From NCBI GenBank assembly GCA_036374835.1, contig DASUTB010000047.1:1-46088 (forward strand): DNA of 46,088 nt, in the 5' to 3' direction. The notes under the pieces are model-generated. The model was not told the origin of the DNA and did not search any database. It saw only the letters and a program-made list of their open reading frames with translations. Source of the DNA: DASUTB01 sp036374835. Its GTDB lineage: Bacteria; Actinomycetota; Actinomycetes; Jiangellales; Jiangellaceae. Positions 1 to 7,910 of this stretch are shown in pieces. The first letter of the stretch is position 1. Each line of letters begins with the position of its first letter. Position numbers and translations under genes: made by a program.

Positions 1-2
1 CC

Positions 3-113
3 GCGGACTGGGTGAAGGCCAACAGTCAGGGCCGTTACACCCTGCGCGAGAACTACGTCGGTGACCTCGCCATCGACACCAGCCATCGCGAGCCGGCGCC
101 GATCACCCACTAG
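3..113 (+). CDS. C-terminal end of an unidentified protein (partial)
   Basis: An open frame enters from the left edge and runs 36 codons to a TAG stop. The peptide ends in AIDTSHREPAPITH. It is followed 14 bases later by a perfect GC-rich hairpin, which is where a terminator should sit after a real gene. The fragment is too short for me to assign a family, and the rest of the gene lies outside the window. Confidence 0.55.
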   Translation, partial: ADWVKANSQGRYTLRENYVGDLAIDTSHREPAPITH

Positions 114-127
114 TCCGTCCAGGTACC

Positions 128-166
128 GAGCCGAGCCCCGCGCGCGCATCGCGCGGGGCTCGGCTC
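128..166 (+). terminator. Strong hairpin terminator after the left-edge gene
   Basis: A perfect 17-bp inverted repeat (arms 128-144 and 150-166) encloses a 5-base loop, CGCAT. The stem is almost entirely G+C and lies just after the stop codon at 113. There is no T-tract, which is common for actinobacterial intrinsic terminators. Confidence 0.8.
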
Positions 167-705
167 ATTCCGTCTGTCCGCGGCCAGGGCGCTGCGAAGT
201 GCTGACGTCGACTTCACCGTCGACCGCACCAACCATTACCCGTTCCGGCCACTGCTCCACACCAAACGACTACCACGATGACGATTCGGCACGCCTCAAG
301 TGCCGCACTGGTGTCCGCATCGTTCGGATCGGTGACGGCCTTGGAATTCTCGGTAACCTGAGATGTAGCCGGTGCCCCGCGGTGACTCGACCCGGGCGTG
401 CGGCTGAGTCAACGGTATGACTGGCGTGGCGTGCGACCACGCGTACTGCCGCTCGTTCGACACCGTGCGCAGCGAGGACGCAAGCCCGAACGTGGACCGT
501 CGGTGGCTGGGCGATGTGGTTCTACCTACCTTGAGCCCGCGAGCCGGCTACCGAACTCGAGTAGGCGGTGCGCCGCGTCCAGTTCGTGGTGCCATTCGTG
601 GTGCGAAACTGAGTCAACGCAAGACGTCTAGCGCTCGTGGTGCGGACGTGGGCGTAACCAAAGTTGCTGGTAGAGGCTTGGTGAGGCGGTGTCGTCCGAG
701 ATGAG
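167..705. other. Intergenic stretch, no gene recognised
   Basis: Several short open frames exist here, but none has a convincing ribosome site, family resemblance or normal actinobacterial codon pattern. I see no tRNA, no repeat array and no transposase remnant. The stretch probably holds the promoter of the abiEi-like gene that follows, but no clear -10/-35 pair stands out. Confidence 0.5.
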
Positions 706-738
706 CTGTGGCAGGTCGCGACCGTTCAGCACGGCTTT

Positions 739-1245
739 GTGACTGCTCAGCAGGCCCGCGATCTTGGGGTGGGTAAGCATGCGCTGCAGATGCTTGTACA
801 GCGCGGCACGTTGATGCGCGCGGCGTTCGGCGTCTATAGGTTTCCTCAGTTCCCGGTCAGCCAGTACGACTCTTTTATGCTCGCCGTTCTGTGGACCCGG
901 GCACCGGAGACATGTCTAAGTCACGAGACGGCACTGGATGCTTATGCGATCAGCGATGTGAACCCCAACCGCATCGACGTCACGGTCGCCAAGAGTCGGC
1001 GACTGCGACGCACTGGCGGTGACGACTACGAGATCCACTACGAGAACCTGGTATCCGCGCAGATCGGGTGGTGGCAGGAGATGCCGACCGTGACGCCGGC
1101 AACCGCGATCGGGCAGTGCATCGGCTATGGCACTCCGCCGTACCTGCTGCGGCAGGCGATCGAGCGGGGCCATGCACAGGGATATCTGAAGACCAGCGAG
1201 CGTGACGAGCTCGCTCGGGCACTGGAGGCGCGCCATGAGCGATGA
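739..1245 (+). CDS. AbiEi-type antitoxin/transcriptional regulator (type IV toxin-antitoxin)
   Basis: This 168-residue protein begins with a winged-helix-like segment (QARDLGVGKHALQMLVQRGTL) followed by the RAAFGVYRF wing and the LSHETALDAYAISDVNP motif. These are typical of AbiEi antitoxins, which repress their own operon and neutralise a partner nucleotidyltransferase, AbiEii. The GTG at 739 is the first standard start. The frame stays open back to 685, and its codons from about 703 read ELWQVATVQHGF, which looks like the usual first helix of this family. The true start may therefore be CTG at 706, or the 5' end may be damaged, because a TGA lies in frame at 682. The gene ends in an 11-base overlap with the broken abiEii stub, so the antitoxin now seems to lack a functional toxin. 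The family call is good; the exact start is uncertain. Confidence 0.72.
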   Translation: MTAQQARDLGVGKHALQMLVQRGTLMRAAFGVYRFPQFPVSQYDSFMLAVLWTRAPETCLSHETALDAYAISDVNPNRIDVTVAKSRRLRRTGGDDYEIHYENLVSAQIGWWQEMPTVTPATAIGQCIGYGTPPYLLRQAIERGHAQGYLKTSERDELARALEARHER

Positions 1246-1396
1246 CCTGATCGAGTCCCGGCTCGCCACGGCGTTGCGGTCGCTGAAGCCGAAGACCAAG
1301 CAGCCGGTGTCGTCGACAGTGCTGAACAATTGGATCACCTAGGCCGAAAGCAAGCTCGGGCCGGAAGCCAAGGGCGGGCGACTCGGTTGGCTCGGC
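1235..1396 (+). pseudogene. Broken AbiEii-type nucleotidyltransferase (nonsense mutation, then truncation)
   Basis: An ATG at 1235 overlaps the end of the abiEi-like gene by 11 bases, the normal arrangement of the toxin partner. It codes for 35 residues ending VLNNWIT and then meets TAG at 1340. Reading through that stop, the same frame continues AESKLGPEAKGGRLGWL, which resembles the N-terminal region of AbiEii/AbiGii nucleotidyltransferases as I remember them. A CAG-to-TAG change would explain the stop. After about 1391 the resemblance ends and the frame turns into merB-like sequence. The catalytic nucleotidyltransferase domain is absent, so no toxin activity is expected. The family assignment rests on recalled similarity and position. 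Confidence 0.5.
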
Positions 1397-1890
1397 ACGC
1401 CGGTTCCGGAGGTCGTCGAACACCTCCGGAACGCCGCCGAGTTTCCCGGTGCCGAGCTGGACGAGCAGGGCCGGGTGCTCGGCCTCGGCCTGTCGCTCGT
1501 CGGGACGAGGCACCGGGTGCGGCTCGACGACCGCGGGCAAACCCTGTGGGCCTGGTGCGCGCCAGACGCGTTGTTGCTGCCCAACCAGGTCAGCCGGCAC
1601 GCCACAGTGACGTCATCCCGCGGCGTCACCGGAACACAGGTGGCGCTCGAGCTGGACGGCGGACGCGTCACCGCCGCGCGTCGAGACTAAGCGGTGCTGT
1701 TGTTCATGGCCGTCATCGATCCGGCCGACATCCGCGGTAGCGGCTGCGATCAGCAGAACTTCTTCATCTCCGCCGACGCCGCGTCCGGCAGGCTCGCCGA
1801 GCACCCCGGCGGCTTCGTGTTGCCGGTGGCCGACGCCCATGCGCTGCTTGTCCACCTACGCGGGTGCCGCTTAGCCGAGGGTCTAGCCAC
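1397..1890 (+). pseudogene. merB: Remnant of organomercurial lyase (alkylmercury lyase)
   Basis: The frame that continues from the abiEii stub matches the middle and C-terminal parts of MerB, which cleaves carbon-mercury bonds in the cytoplasm. Recognisable blocks are ELDEQGRVLGLGLSL, TLWAWCAPDALLLP (compare YAWCALDTLIFP in MerB), VTGTQVALEL and IRGSGCDQQNFFISADAA (compare the RQSFCCHVHFFAS region). The catalytic Cys and Asp of the WCALD motif and the C-terminal Cys are kept, but the structural Cys of the SHC motif is Arg (SSRG). A TAA at 1688 interrupts the frame, and the reading resumes at 1691 in the same frame. The N-terminal domain is missing. The gene is dead as it stands. It is adjacent to decayed metal-resistance material and may have arrived with it. 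Confidence 0.68.
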
Positions 1891-1988
1891 TGCTGCGCGC
1901 CGGTCGAGCCGCGCCTCCGAGATTGAAGCGAGACGGCCGCAAGTGGGCTGTCACGCTGCAACTTCGTAGGCGCGGCACGCGAGGCCGT

Positions 1989-3560
1989 CTATCCGGACGG
2001 CTCGGTGACCCCGTGCGCGCGGAGGAGGTCGGCAACCTCGGGGCTGGGTGCCTTGAATCCGGTGAGCCAGGCGTCGGCGACGGACGCGCCGGCGCTGATG
2101 AGCAGCTCGATGGTGGTGACCCAGTCCGGGGCCGGAGTGTGGCCGAGGTGCATGCCGCTGCCGACCGACGCCCAGACGGCCGGCGTGGAGTCCCAGGTCG
2201 TGTCGCGGGCCGCCACGTCCGCGCCGCGGTCGAGCAGCAGTCGTACCACGTCGACGCTGCCGGCACCGGCCGCGACGTGCAGCGGCGTCGCCCCGTTGGC
2301 GCCGTCGTGTGAGTTGACCGGGAAGCCGACGTCGAGCAGCAGCCGGACCGCGTCGGCGTCGCCGTTGTCCGCGGCCCGGTGAACAGCGGCACGATCGGCG
2401 TCGGTGAGACGGTCGAGCAAGCCCGGGTCGGCCGCGACGCGTCGCTTCGCCTCGGCGCGGTCCGCGCGCAGGCAGGCGTCCAGGAAGTCGTCGACATCGG
2501 TCGTCTCCTCCGACGCCCCGTAGCGGGCGAGAAGATCGGCCAGGTCGCGGCGGCCCTGCCGGACGGCGAGCCGGTACGGCGGCTGGCCGTCCCGTCCCGG
2601 CGTGCTGGCGTCGCCACCGTGCGTGAGCAGCAGCTCGACCAGCTCAGCCGAGTGCCCGTTGCGCACGGCCACGGGAACCGGCAGGTCCCCCGGGTCGCCC
2701 TCGCCGAGCGCCGCTGGCGGGATCAAACGCGCAGCGTCCGCGCCGGCCGCCAGCAGCAGGCGCGTCACCTCGGCGTCGCCGGTCGTCAACGGCGCCGCGA
2801 GCGCAGTGTCGTCGACAGGTGCTCCGCGTTCGAGCAGCAACTCCAGCGGCCGATGGTCGGCGTGGAACGCCGCCAGGTAGACGGTGTGCGCGTCGGGCGT
2901 CGCGCCGCGGTCCAGCAGCAGCTCGGTGAGCTCGGCGTTGGCCTGCAAGCCCGCCGCCGCGAACAACGTCGAGCAGTACTCGGGCCGGCCCGGGCGGCCA
3001 CCGACGGTCGTGTTCGGATCGGCGCCGGCGTCCAGCAGCAGCCGCGCGACCTCACACAGCCCGGCGGCGAGGTTGACCGGGTCGAGGTGGTGCCAGCGCG
3101 ACATGCACACACCCAACAGCGGAGGCCAGCCCGTCCGCCGGTCGGGCCGTGTTGCGAGGCCAGGGTCGCCGACCAGCATCGGCCGCAGCGCGTCGGCGTC
3201 GCCGGATACGACGGCGGCACGGAAGTCCTGCGTGGTGATCGACGGATGCTCGCGCAGCAGGCGGACCGGCCGGTCGTCACGTCCGGCGACGCTCTCATAC
3301 AGGAAGGCGTCGATAAGCTCGGCCAGACCGGCCGTCCGGTCGATCACCTCGGCACGCAGCTTCGGCCAGCTCGCGAACCCGTGCTCGCGGGCAAGCACGA
3401 GCTGGGCGGTCGCGAGCCGCTGCGGGCGCTCGCCCGGAGCATGTGCGGCGATGCGCTCGAGCGCGACCGGGTCGCCGGACCGCGCGGCGTCGAGCAACTC
3501 CTTGGCCTGGCGGCGTAGCTGATCGAGATCGGGGTGCTCGGGCAGCGACATGGTGGACAT
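1989..3560 (-). CDS. Ankyrin-repeat protein
   Basis: This 523-residue soluble protein has an N-terminal helical segment (LDQLRRQAKELLDAARSGD, then ATAQLVLAREHGFASWPKLRAEV) seen in a common actinobacterial ankyrin family. It is followed by many ankyrin repeats, recognisable by units such as GATPLHVAAGAGSVDVVRLL and LLLDAGADPNTT, running to the C-terminus. Ankyrin stacks bind partner proteins; no catalytic domain is visible. The ATG at 3560 follows a GAGGAGATGAC ribosome site at good spacing, and a second ATG lies three codons later. The gene stands alone on the minus strand. Its cellular role cannot be deduced from the sequence. Confidence 0.9.
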   Translation of the reverse strand: MSTMSLPEHPDLDQLRRQAKELLDAARSGDPVALERIAAHAPGERPQRLATAQLVLAREHGFASWPKLRAEVIDRTAGLAELIDAFLYESVAGRDDRPVRLLREHPSITTQDFRAAVVSGDADALRPMLVGDPGLATRPDRRTGWPPLLGVCMSRWHHLDPVNLAAGLCEVARLLLDAGADPNTTVGGRPGRPEYCSTLFAAAGLQANAELTELLLDRGATPDAHTVYLAAFHADHRPLELLLERGAPVDDTALAAPLTTGDAEVTRLLLAAGADAARLIPPAALGEGDPGDLPVPVAVRNGHSAELVELLLTHGGDASTPGRDGQPPYRLAVRQGRRDLADLLARYGASEETTDVDDFLDACLRADRAEAKRRVAADPGLLDRLTDADRAAVHRAADNGDADAVRLLLDVGFPVNSHDGANGATPLHVAAGAGSVDVVRLLLDRGADVAARDTTWDSTPAVWASVGSGMHLGHTPAPDWVTTIELLISAGASVADAWLTGFKAPSPEVADLLRAHGVTEPSG

Positions 3561-4101
3561 GTCATCTCCTCATCTGCCCTCCCGGCCCGCGGCTGGAGGC
3601 GTGAGAAAAGATGACACCAACATGACTGCAGTTGCTGAGGTGGACTCGGTCCTTCCCGCGGGCCCAGGCGCGCCCTCCGCGCGTACCGCCCATCGTAGCC
3701 GACTAGCCCGATCGGCAGGGCGGTCAAGGCATCGCAGTGGTGCGTCAGGAAACGGACGCAGACGCGGGTGACCTCGCGTGCCTGCTCGAGGTCGACGACG
3801 GAGACTCGCGCCATCTGACACGTCGAACGCTCGAATGTGTCCCCTCTCCGCGGTCGTGACTGTGACATCTGTCTTGGTCAACTGAGTATCGCCGGCTCTG
3901 CCGGCGGGGTCGGTCGCGCGCCTAGCGTCGGTGGCATGACCGAAGTGAACGACCCTATCCGGCTTGCCGGTGTAGCCAAGAGTTTCGGGGATGTGCGGAC
4001 GCGACGGCGCCGATCAGAGTGCCGAATCTGGATCGGATGGGGGCTCCGTCGGCTGGCGCGCAAGTGCGCTGAGCATCGCACGACCCGGTCCATCCATCGG
4101 G
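3561..4101. other. Degenerate intergenic region
   Basis: Apart from the ABC-ATPase remnant at 3936-3998 I find no gene here. A minus-strand frame starting at 3814 begins MARVSVVDLEQAREVTRVCV and reads like coding sequence for about 40 codons, then runs out of frame into the ankyrin gene. It may be the 5' end of another lost gene. The region looks like joined gene ends. Confidence 0.4.
3936..3998 (+). pseudogene. 5' stub of an ABC-transporter ATPase gene
   Basis: An ATG at 3936 starts a peptide reading MTEVNDPIRLAGVAKSFGD, which resembles the first strand of DrrA-like ABC ATPases. The TAGCGT box seven bases upstream would suit a leaderless transcript. After about 21 codons the sequence becomes arginine-rich and no Walker A motif follows. 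It looks like a gene cut off at a recombination junction. The short length keeps confidence modest. Confidence 0.42.
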
Positions 4102-4132
4102 TTGACCTTCCAGCGACTGGAAGCTTCACACT
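4102..4132 (+). promoter_or_regulatory. MerR/CueR-type promoter-operator of the copZ-ATPase operon
   Basis: A TTGACC -35 element (4102-4107) is followed, after a long 19-base spacer, by a weak -10 (CACACT, 4127-4132). Within the spacer is the dyad ACCTTCC-N7-GGAAGCT (4105-4125), with 6 of 7 positions symmetric. Long spacers with a central ACCTTCC/GGAAGGT-type dyad are the hallmark of promoters remodelled by MerR-family copper sensors such as CueR. It lies 60 bases upstream of the chaperone start. Confidence 0.68.
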
Positions 4133-4192
4133 TGGGGCAATGCTACCTGGAGAAGGTGGGCGAGCCCTTCTGTGGAGAAGGTCGACGCATTG

Positions 4193-4396
4193 ATGACAGA
4201 GCGGACATTGCGGATCAGTGGGATGCACTGCGGTAGCTGCGCGCACCGGCTGAGCCTGACGCTGCAACGTAGCGAGGGTGTGGTGACGGCGGATGTCGAC
4301 GAGGCCGGCGAGGCAACGGTCCGCTTCGATGACGCCAAGATCGGCGAGCAGCAGCTGCACGAGCTGGTCCGCACCGCCGGGTTCGACGTCGTATGA
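4193..4396 (+). CDS. copZ: CopZ-like heavy-metal chaperone (HMA domain)
   Basis: A small cytosolic metallochaperone of 67 residues made of one heavy-metal-associated domain. The GMHCGSC motif near the N-terminus supplies the two metal-binding cysteines, and the rest follows the beta-alpha-beta-beta-alpha-beta pattern (VTADVDEAGEATVRFDD). I prefer ATG 4193, which follows GAGAAGG. An in-frame GTG at 4172 would add seven residues. Its stop overlaps the start of the ATPase gene (ATGA at 4393), so the two are translationally coupled. It likely delivers Cu(I) or a similar ion to the ATPase. Control is probably by the MerR-type site at 4102-4132. Confidence 0.85.
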   Translation: MTERTLRISGMHCGSCAHRLSLTLQRSEGVVTADVDEAGEATVRFDDAKIGEQQLHELVRTAGFDVV

Positions 4397-6675
4397 CGAG
4401 CAACTCCATCGCAGCCGACCAGCAGGCCTCGGGTGGCGAGCTGGCCACCTGCCGGATGAAGGTCGGCGGGATGTCGTGTTCGTTCTGCACAAACACGATC
4501 CGCACGGCGTACCAGCGGTTGGACGGCGTTTACGACGTGGGCGTGTCACTAGCCCACGAGGAGACGCTGGTCAAGTACGACCCTGCGAAACTGACCGAGG
4601 AGGATCTACGCCGCACGCTGGAGCAGGTCGGATTCACCTACCGTGACCCCGACAAGGTCCGCACATTCGAGGAGGACGAGCGGGAGCTGCGCACGTCCCG
4701 GAACCGGCTGCTGGTCGCCGCGGCACTGGCCGGCGTGACGGCGGTGCTGATGTTCATGGGGATGGAGCCGTTCTGGACGGTGCTGGCCGGCCCGGCGATG
4801 CCGTGGGTGATGCTGGTACTGGCGCTGGGAACCATGTTCGGCCCTGCCTGGTTCGTCAAGAGGCAGGCGTGGGCGTCGCTGCGCAGCCGTATCTTGAATC
4901 AGCATGTGCTGCTGGAGCTCGGCGCGTTCGCCGGGCTGGCCGGCGGTCTGCTGGGTATGTTCGTCGACGCGGCGTTCCCGGCAGGCCATTTCTTCGCCGT
5001 CGCGGTGTTCATCACCACGTACCACCTGTTGTCGGACTACGTGTCCAAGGTGGTGCGCACCCGGTCGTCACAGGCCGTGCGCCGGCTGCTCGAGCTGCGG
5101 CCGAACACGGCCCGGGTGCTTCGCGACGGGCAGGAGGTCGACGTTCCTGTTGACGAGGTCGCCACCGGGAATGTCGTACGTGTCCGTCCCGGTGAGTCGG
5201 TCCCTGTGGACGGAACCGTGGTCGACGGCTTCTCGGCAGTCGACGAGTCGCTGGTAACCGGGGAGGCCGTCCCGGTGGAGAAGGCCACCGGTGACGAGGT
5301 CGTCGGCGGGTCGGTGAACCAGACCGGCGCCCTGCTCGTCGAGGTGACCCGGGTAGGCGAGGAGTCGTTCCTGTCGCAGGTCGCACGCTCGATCGAGGAG
5401 GCCCGTGCGCTCAGGCCGGGCATCCTGCAGCTCATCGACGCGATCCTGCGGTGGTTCGTACCAGGCGTGCTCATCGTCGCGGCGGGCGGGTTCGTGGTGT
5501 GGAGCCTCGGGCCGCTGGCGCTCGGCGGAGAGCCCGACCTCGTCCGCGGAGCGTTCGCAGCACTGGCGGTGCTGGTTTTCGGCTACCCGTGCGCGCTGGG
5601 CATGGCGACGCCGCTGGCGATGATCCGCGGTGGTGGGGAGGCGGCGCGCCAGGGTATCCTGATGCGCTCGGGTGAGGCGTTCCAGGTCATGGGCGACGTC
5701 CGGACGGTCGTGCTCGACAAGACCGGGACGATCACTCGAGGCACGCCGTCAGTACGAAGCGTCGTGCCGGTCGACTCGGCAAGCGAGGACGACGTGCTGG
5801 GCGTCGCCGCGACGGCCGAGTCCGCGAGCGAGCATCCGCTGGCCCGCGCCATCGAGGCCGCGGCCGGCCGGCACGGGATCGACGTCGAACTCCCCGGAAG
5901 CTTCGTCAGCCACACCGGCATGGGTGTCGAGGCGACGATTGACGGTGCCCGGGTACAGGTCGGCAAGCCCAGCCACCTGGCCGGGCAGGGCATCGACCTG
6001 GACGCCGTCGACTCGCAACGGGACGAGCTCGAAGCGCTCGGCCTTACCGTCGTCGGCGTCGCCCGCGACGACAAGCTGCTCGGACTCATCGGGATCGGCG
6101 ACGAGATCAAGCCCGACGCCGCCGCCACCGTCCGTCGGCTGACTGCTGCCGGCATCACGACGATCATGATTACCGGCGACAACCCTCGCACCGCCCGCGC
6201 GGTAGCCGCCGAGGTCGGAATCGGTCACGTGCGGGCCGAGGTGCTGCCGGGCGAGAAGGCCGCCGAGATCTGCCGGCTCCAGCAGGACGGCCGGCGGGTG
6301 GCGATGGTCGGCGACGGTATCAACGACGCGCCCGCGCTGACCCAGGCCGACGTCGGCATCGCCATCGGCGCCGGAACGGACATCGCGATCGAATCGGCGG
6401 ACGTCGTCATAATGAGCGAGAGGCTCGGTGCGGTCACCGACATCCGCGAGATCGGGATGCGCTCGTATGGCAAGACGAAGCAGAACCTCACCCTGGCCTT
6501 CGCCTTCAACGGCGTCGGCGTGCCCGCTGCGGCGACCGGCCTCGTCCATCCGATCTGGGCGATGGCCGCCATGGTTGCCTCGGTCACCACCGTGCTGCTC
6601 AACTCGTTCGCCGGCCCGGCTCCGGCAACGGACGGGCTCGGCGGGCGCCCATGGAGAGCCGGCACACGGGAATGA
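4393..6675 (+). CDS. Heavy-metal P1B-type ATPase with a YPC membrane motif
   Basis: This 760-residue membrane pump has one N-terminal HMA domain (GMSCSFC, Cys29 and Cys32), a TGE actuator motif (289-291), the DKTGT phosphorylation site (Asp442), the HP motif (481-482) and the GDGIND hinge (640-645). It clearly belongs to the P1B family and is paired with a CopZ-like chaperone, which suggests Cu(I) export. The usual transmembrane CPC motif is YPC here (398-400). The usual YN of the next core helix is FN (705-706), and the MxxSS of the last helix reads MVASV (727-731). All three canonical Cu(I)-site signatures are therefore altered, so substrate and transport mode are open. The gene overlaps copZ upstream and a truncated merR downstream. 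Confidence 0.9.
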   Translation: MTSNSIAADQQASGGELATCRMKVGGMSCSFCTNTIRTAYQRLDGVYDVGVSLAHEETLVKYDPAKLTEEDLRRTLEQVGFTYRDPDKVRTFEEDERELRTSRNRLLVAAALAGVTAVLMFMGMEPFWTVLAGPAMPWVMLVLALGTMFGPAWFVKRQAWASLRSRILNQHVLLELGAFAGLAGGLLGMFVDAAFPAGHFFAVAVFITTYHLLSDYVSKVVRTRSSQAVRRLLELRPNTARVLRDGQEVDVPVDEVATGNVVRVRPGESVPVDGTVVDGFSAVDESLVTGEAVPVEKATGDEVVGGSVNQTGALLVEVTRVGEESFLSQVARSIEEARALRPGILQLIDAILRWFVPGVLIVAAGGFVVWSLGPLALGGEPDLVRGAFAALAVLVFGYPCALGMATPLAMIRGGGEAARQGILMRSGEAFQVMGDVRTVVLDKTGTITRGTPSVRSVVPVDSASEDDVLGVAATAESASEHPLARAIEAAAGRHGIDVELPGSFVSHTGMGVEATIDGARVQVGKPSHLAGQGIDLDAVDSQRDELEALGLTVVGVARDDKLLGLIGIGDEIKPDAAATVRRLTAAGITTIMITGDNPRTARAVAAEVGIGHVRAEVLPGEKAAEICRLQQDGRRVAMVGDGINDAPALTQADVGIAIGAGTDIAIESADVVIMSERLGAVTDIREIGMRSYGKTKQNLTLAFAFNGVGVPAAATGLVHPIWAMAAMVASVTTVLLNSFAGPAPATDGLGGRPWRAGTRE

Positions 6676-6759
6676 CGGGGGGCCGGCGGATGCGCATCGG
6701 TGAGCTCGCTAAGGCCGTCGGCGTCAACCCGAAGACGATCCGGTATTACGAGTCCATCG
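6672..6759 (+). pseudogene. Truncated MerR-family regulator of the metal operon
   Basis: An ATG at 6672 overlaps the stop of the ATPase gene and encodes MTGGRRMRIGELAKAVGV followed by NPKTIRYYESI, the first helix-turn-helix half of a MerR regulator. An intact protein would continue with a wing such as GLLPEPxRTPSGYR, a dimerisation helix and metal-binding cysteines. Instead, after about 29 codons, the sequence becomes unrelated although the frame stays open to 7025. The regulator that should act on the 4102-4132 operator is therefore lost here and may be replaced by one encoded elsewhere. Confidence 0.7.
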
Positions 6760-7211
6760 AACACAGCGGAGCGGAGTATTTCGACGCCCGCAAAGTGGCA
6801 ATCAATCGGCGACGAGGACGGCTGGACGTCGTTCCGTCGGCCTCCGGGTGGCGTCAGGCCACGGACGACGCCACCGTCAACATCCGTTGTGCACGCCGGT
6901 GCAGCCGTCCATCGCAGTGGTGTCGGATGCGAGCCGCCCGTTACAGAAATCAGGGACCGAGGTCGAGTTCCAGTTGCTTCCGGAGATCAGCGAGCCGTCG
7001 CTGCACGGTCGCGCCGCTCCGTTGATTGAACCGGAAGCTTCGGCCAGTAGAAACATGGCCCGGTCGAAACTCCGAAGCCGATCAGCGGCCCGCCGCGGCG
7101 CTGTCGGCACGCATGCCCGCCAGGCCGAGAGCAGCATCCGAGGACAGGCAAGCCACGGTCTAGGAGGTTCTGTGCAGCGGGGACGAAGTCTGCGTCGCAG
7201 GAGAACCATGG
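6760..7211. other. Non-coding or scrambled stretch between merR stub and tetR
   Basis: Both strands contain open frames, but they are arginine- and serine-rich and match no family I know. The stretch begins at the point where merR is cut, so it probably represents foreign or rearranged DNA joined to the operon. I see no repeat or transposase end. Confidence 0.4.
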
Positions 7212-7838
7212 CTAGGGGTCCGATCTTGGAGCGAAGTACTGGCGGAGGTGGGCGGCGCCGAAGGCGGCCCAGCGTTCAGTACTCCATCCACGATCCTCGA
7301 CGAATCCGCGATGCCCGGATGGGCCCATCAGTACGAGCGCAAGGTCCACGACGTGGCCGAGGTCGACTCCTGGTGCGAGGCCATGCTTGTCGGCGAGGTG
7401 GCCGAACAAGTACGCGAATCCCTCTTCGCGTAGCCGGTGCCGGTCGTCCCACAGTTGACCGACGGCCGGGTCGGCGGCTCCGTCGAAGACCGCGCGTAGG
7501 GGTGCGACGCGGTCGTTGATCTCGCCTTGGGCCGACGCCCAGTGCGTCAGGGCCTCGTCGATCGTCTCGGCGTCCATCGTCGCCCGGAACCATGCCTGCT
7601 CCGGCGGCGGGAGATTCTCGGGGCCGAAGACCGCCCGGTCGTAGACCTCGGTGAGCAGGCCGTCCTTGGTGTGGAAGGTGAAGTAAAGGGTCTGCACCGC
7701 CACACCGGCGCGGTCGGCGATCTCGGCCATTGTCGTTCCGGCGTAGCCGGCCTTCGTGAAACACGCGTACGCGGCATCCAGCATCCGCCTCCGCGTCCGC
7801 GCGGCACGTTCCTTCCGGGACCCCTTGACATCCGCCAT
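7212..7838 (-). CDS. TetR-family transcriptional repressor
   Basis: A 208-residue TetR protein. The N-terminal DNA-binding domain is clear (RTRRRMLDAAYACFTKAGY, then TTMAEIADRAGVAVQTLYFTF), followed by an all-helical ligand-binding domain ending HLRQYFAPRSDP. I chose ATG 7838; an upstream start at 7865 would run through the operator. The gene is divergent from a small membrane-protein gene at 7911, and the spacer holds two CACTAGTG palindromes. The usual reading is that it represses itself and the neighbour until a ligand binds. The ligand is unknown. Confidence 0.88.
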   Translation of the reverse strand: MADVKGSRKERAARTRRRMLDAAYACFTKAGYAGTTMAEIADRAGVAVQTLYFTFHTKDGLLTEVYDRAVFGPENLPPPEQAWFRATMDAETIDEALTHWASAQGEINDRVAPLRAVFDGAADPAVGQLWDDRHRLREEGFAYLFGHLADKHGLAPGVDLGHVVDLALVLMGPSGHRGFVEDRGWSTERWAAFGAAHLRQYFAPRSDP

Positions 7839-7861
7839 GGGTCGGAGTCTACTGAAGACCG

Positions 7862-7884
7862 TCACTAGTGACTATCACTAGTGA
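7862..7884. promoter_or_regulatory. Operator of the TetR regulator: twin CACTAGTG palindromes
   Basis: Two copies of the self-complementary octamer CACTAGTG lie at 7863-7870 and 7876-7883, 13 bases apart centre to centre, inside TCACTAGTGACTATCACTAG plus TGA. They sit between the divergent tetR and membrane-protein genes, the expected place for the TetR operator. Confidence 0.65.
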
Positions 7885-7910
7885 AGCTATCTAGTTATTG
7901 GGAGGCAGGC

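Noticed and set aside
586..605. Near-identical 20-mer also found at 12520-12539 (19 of 20 bases), considered as attachment-site repeats
   Set aside because: A single match of this length is close to chance for this composition, flanking bases do not match, and no integrase is present.
61..704. Three short overlapping open frames at the left end
   Set aside because: No ribosome site, no family match and atypical composition.
2379..3518. 379-codon plus-strand frame opposite the ankyrin gene
   Set aside because: No family resemblance; the minus strand encodes regular ankyrin repeats.
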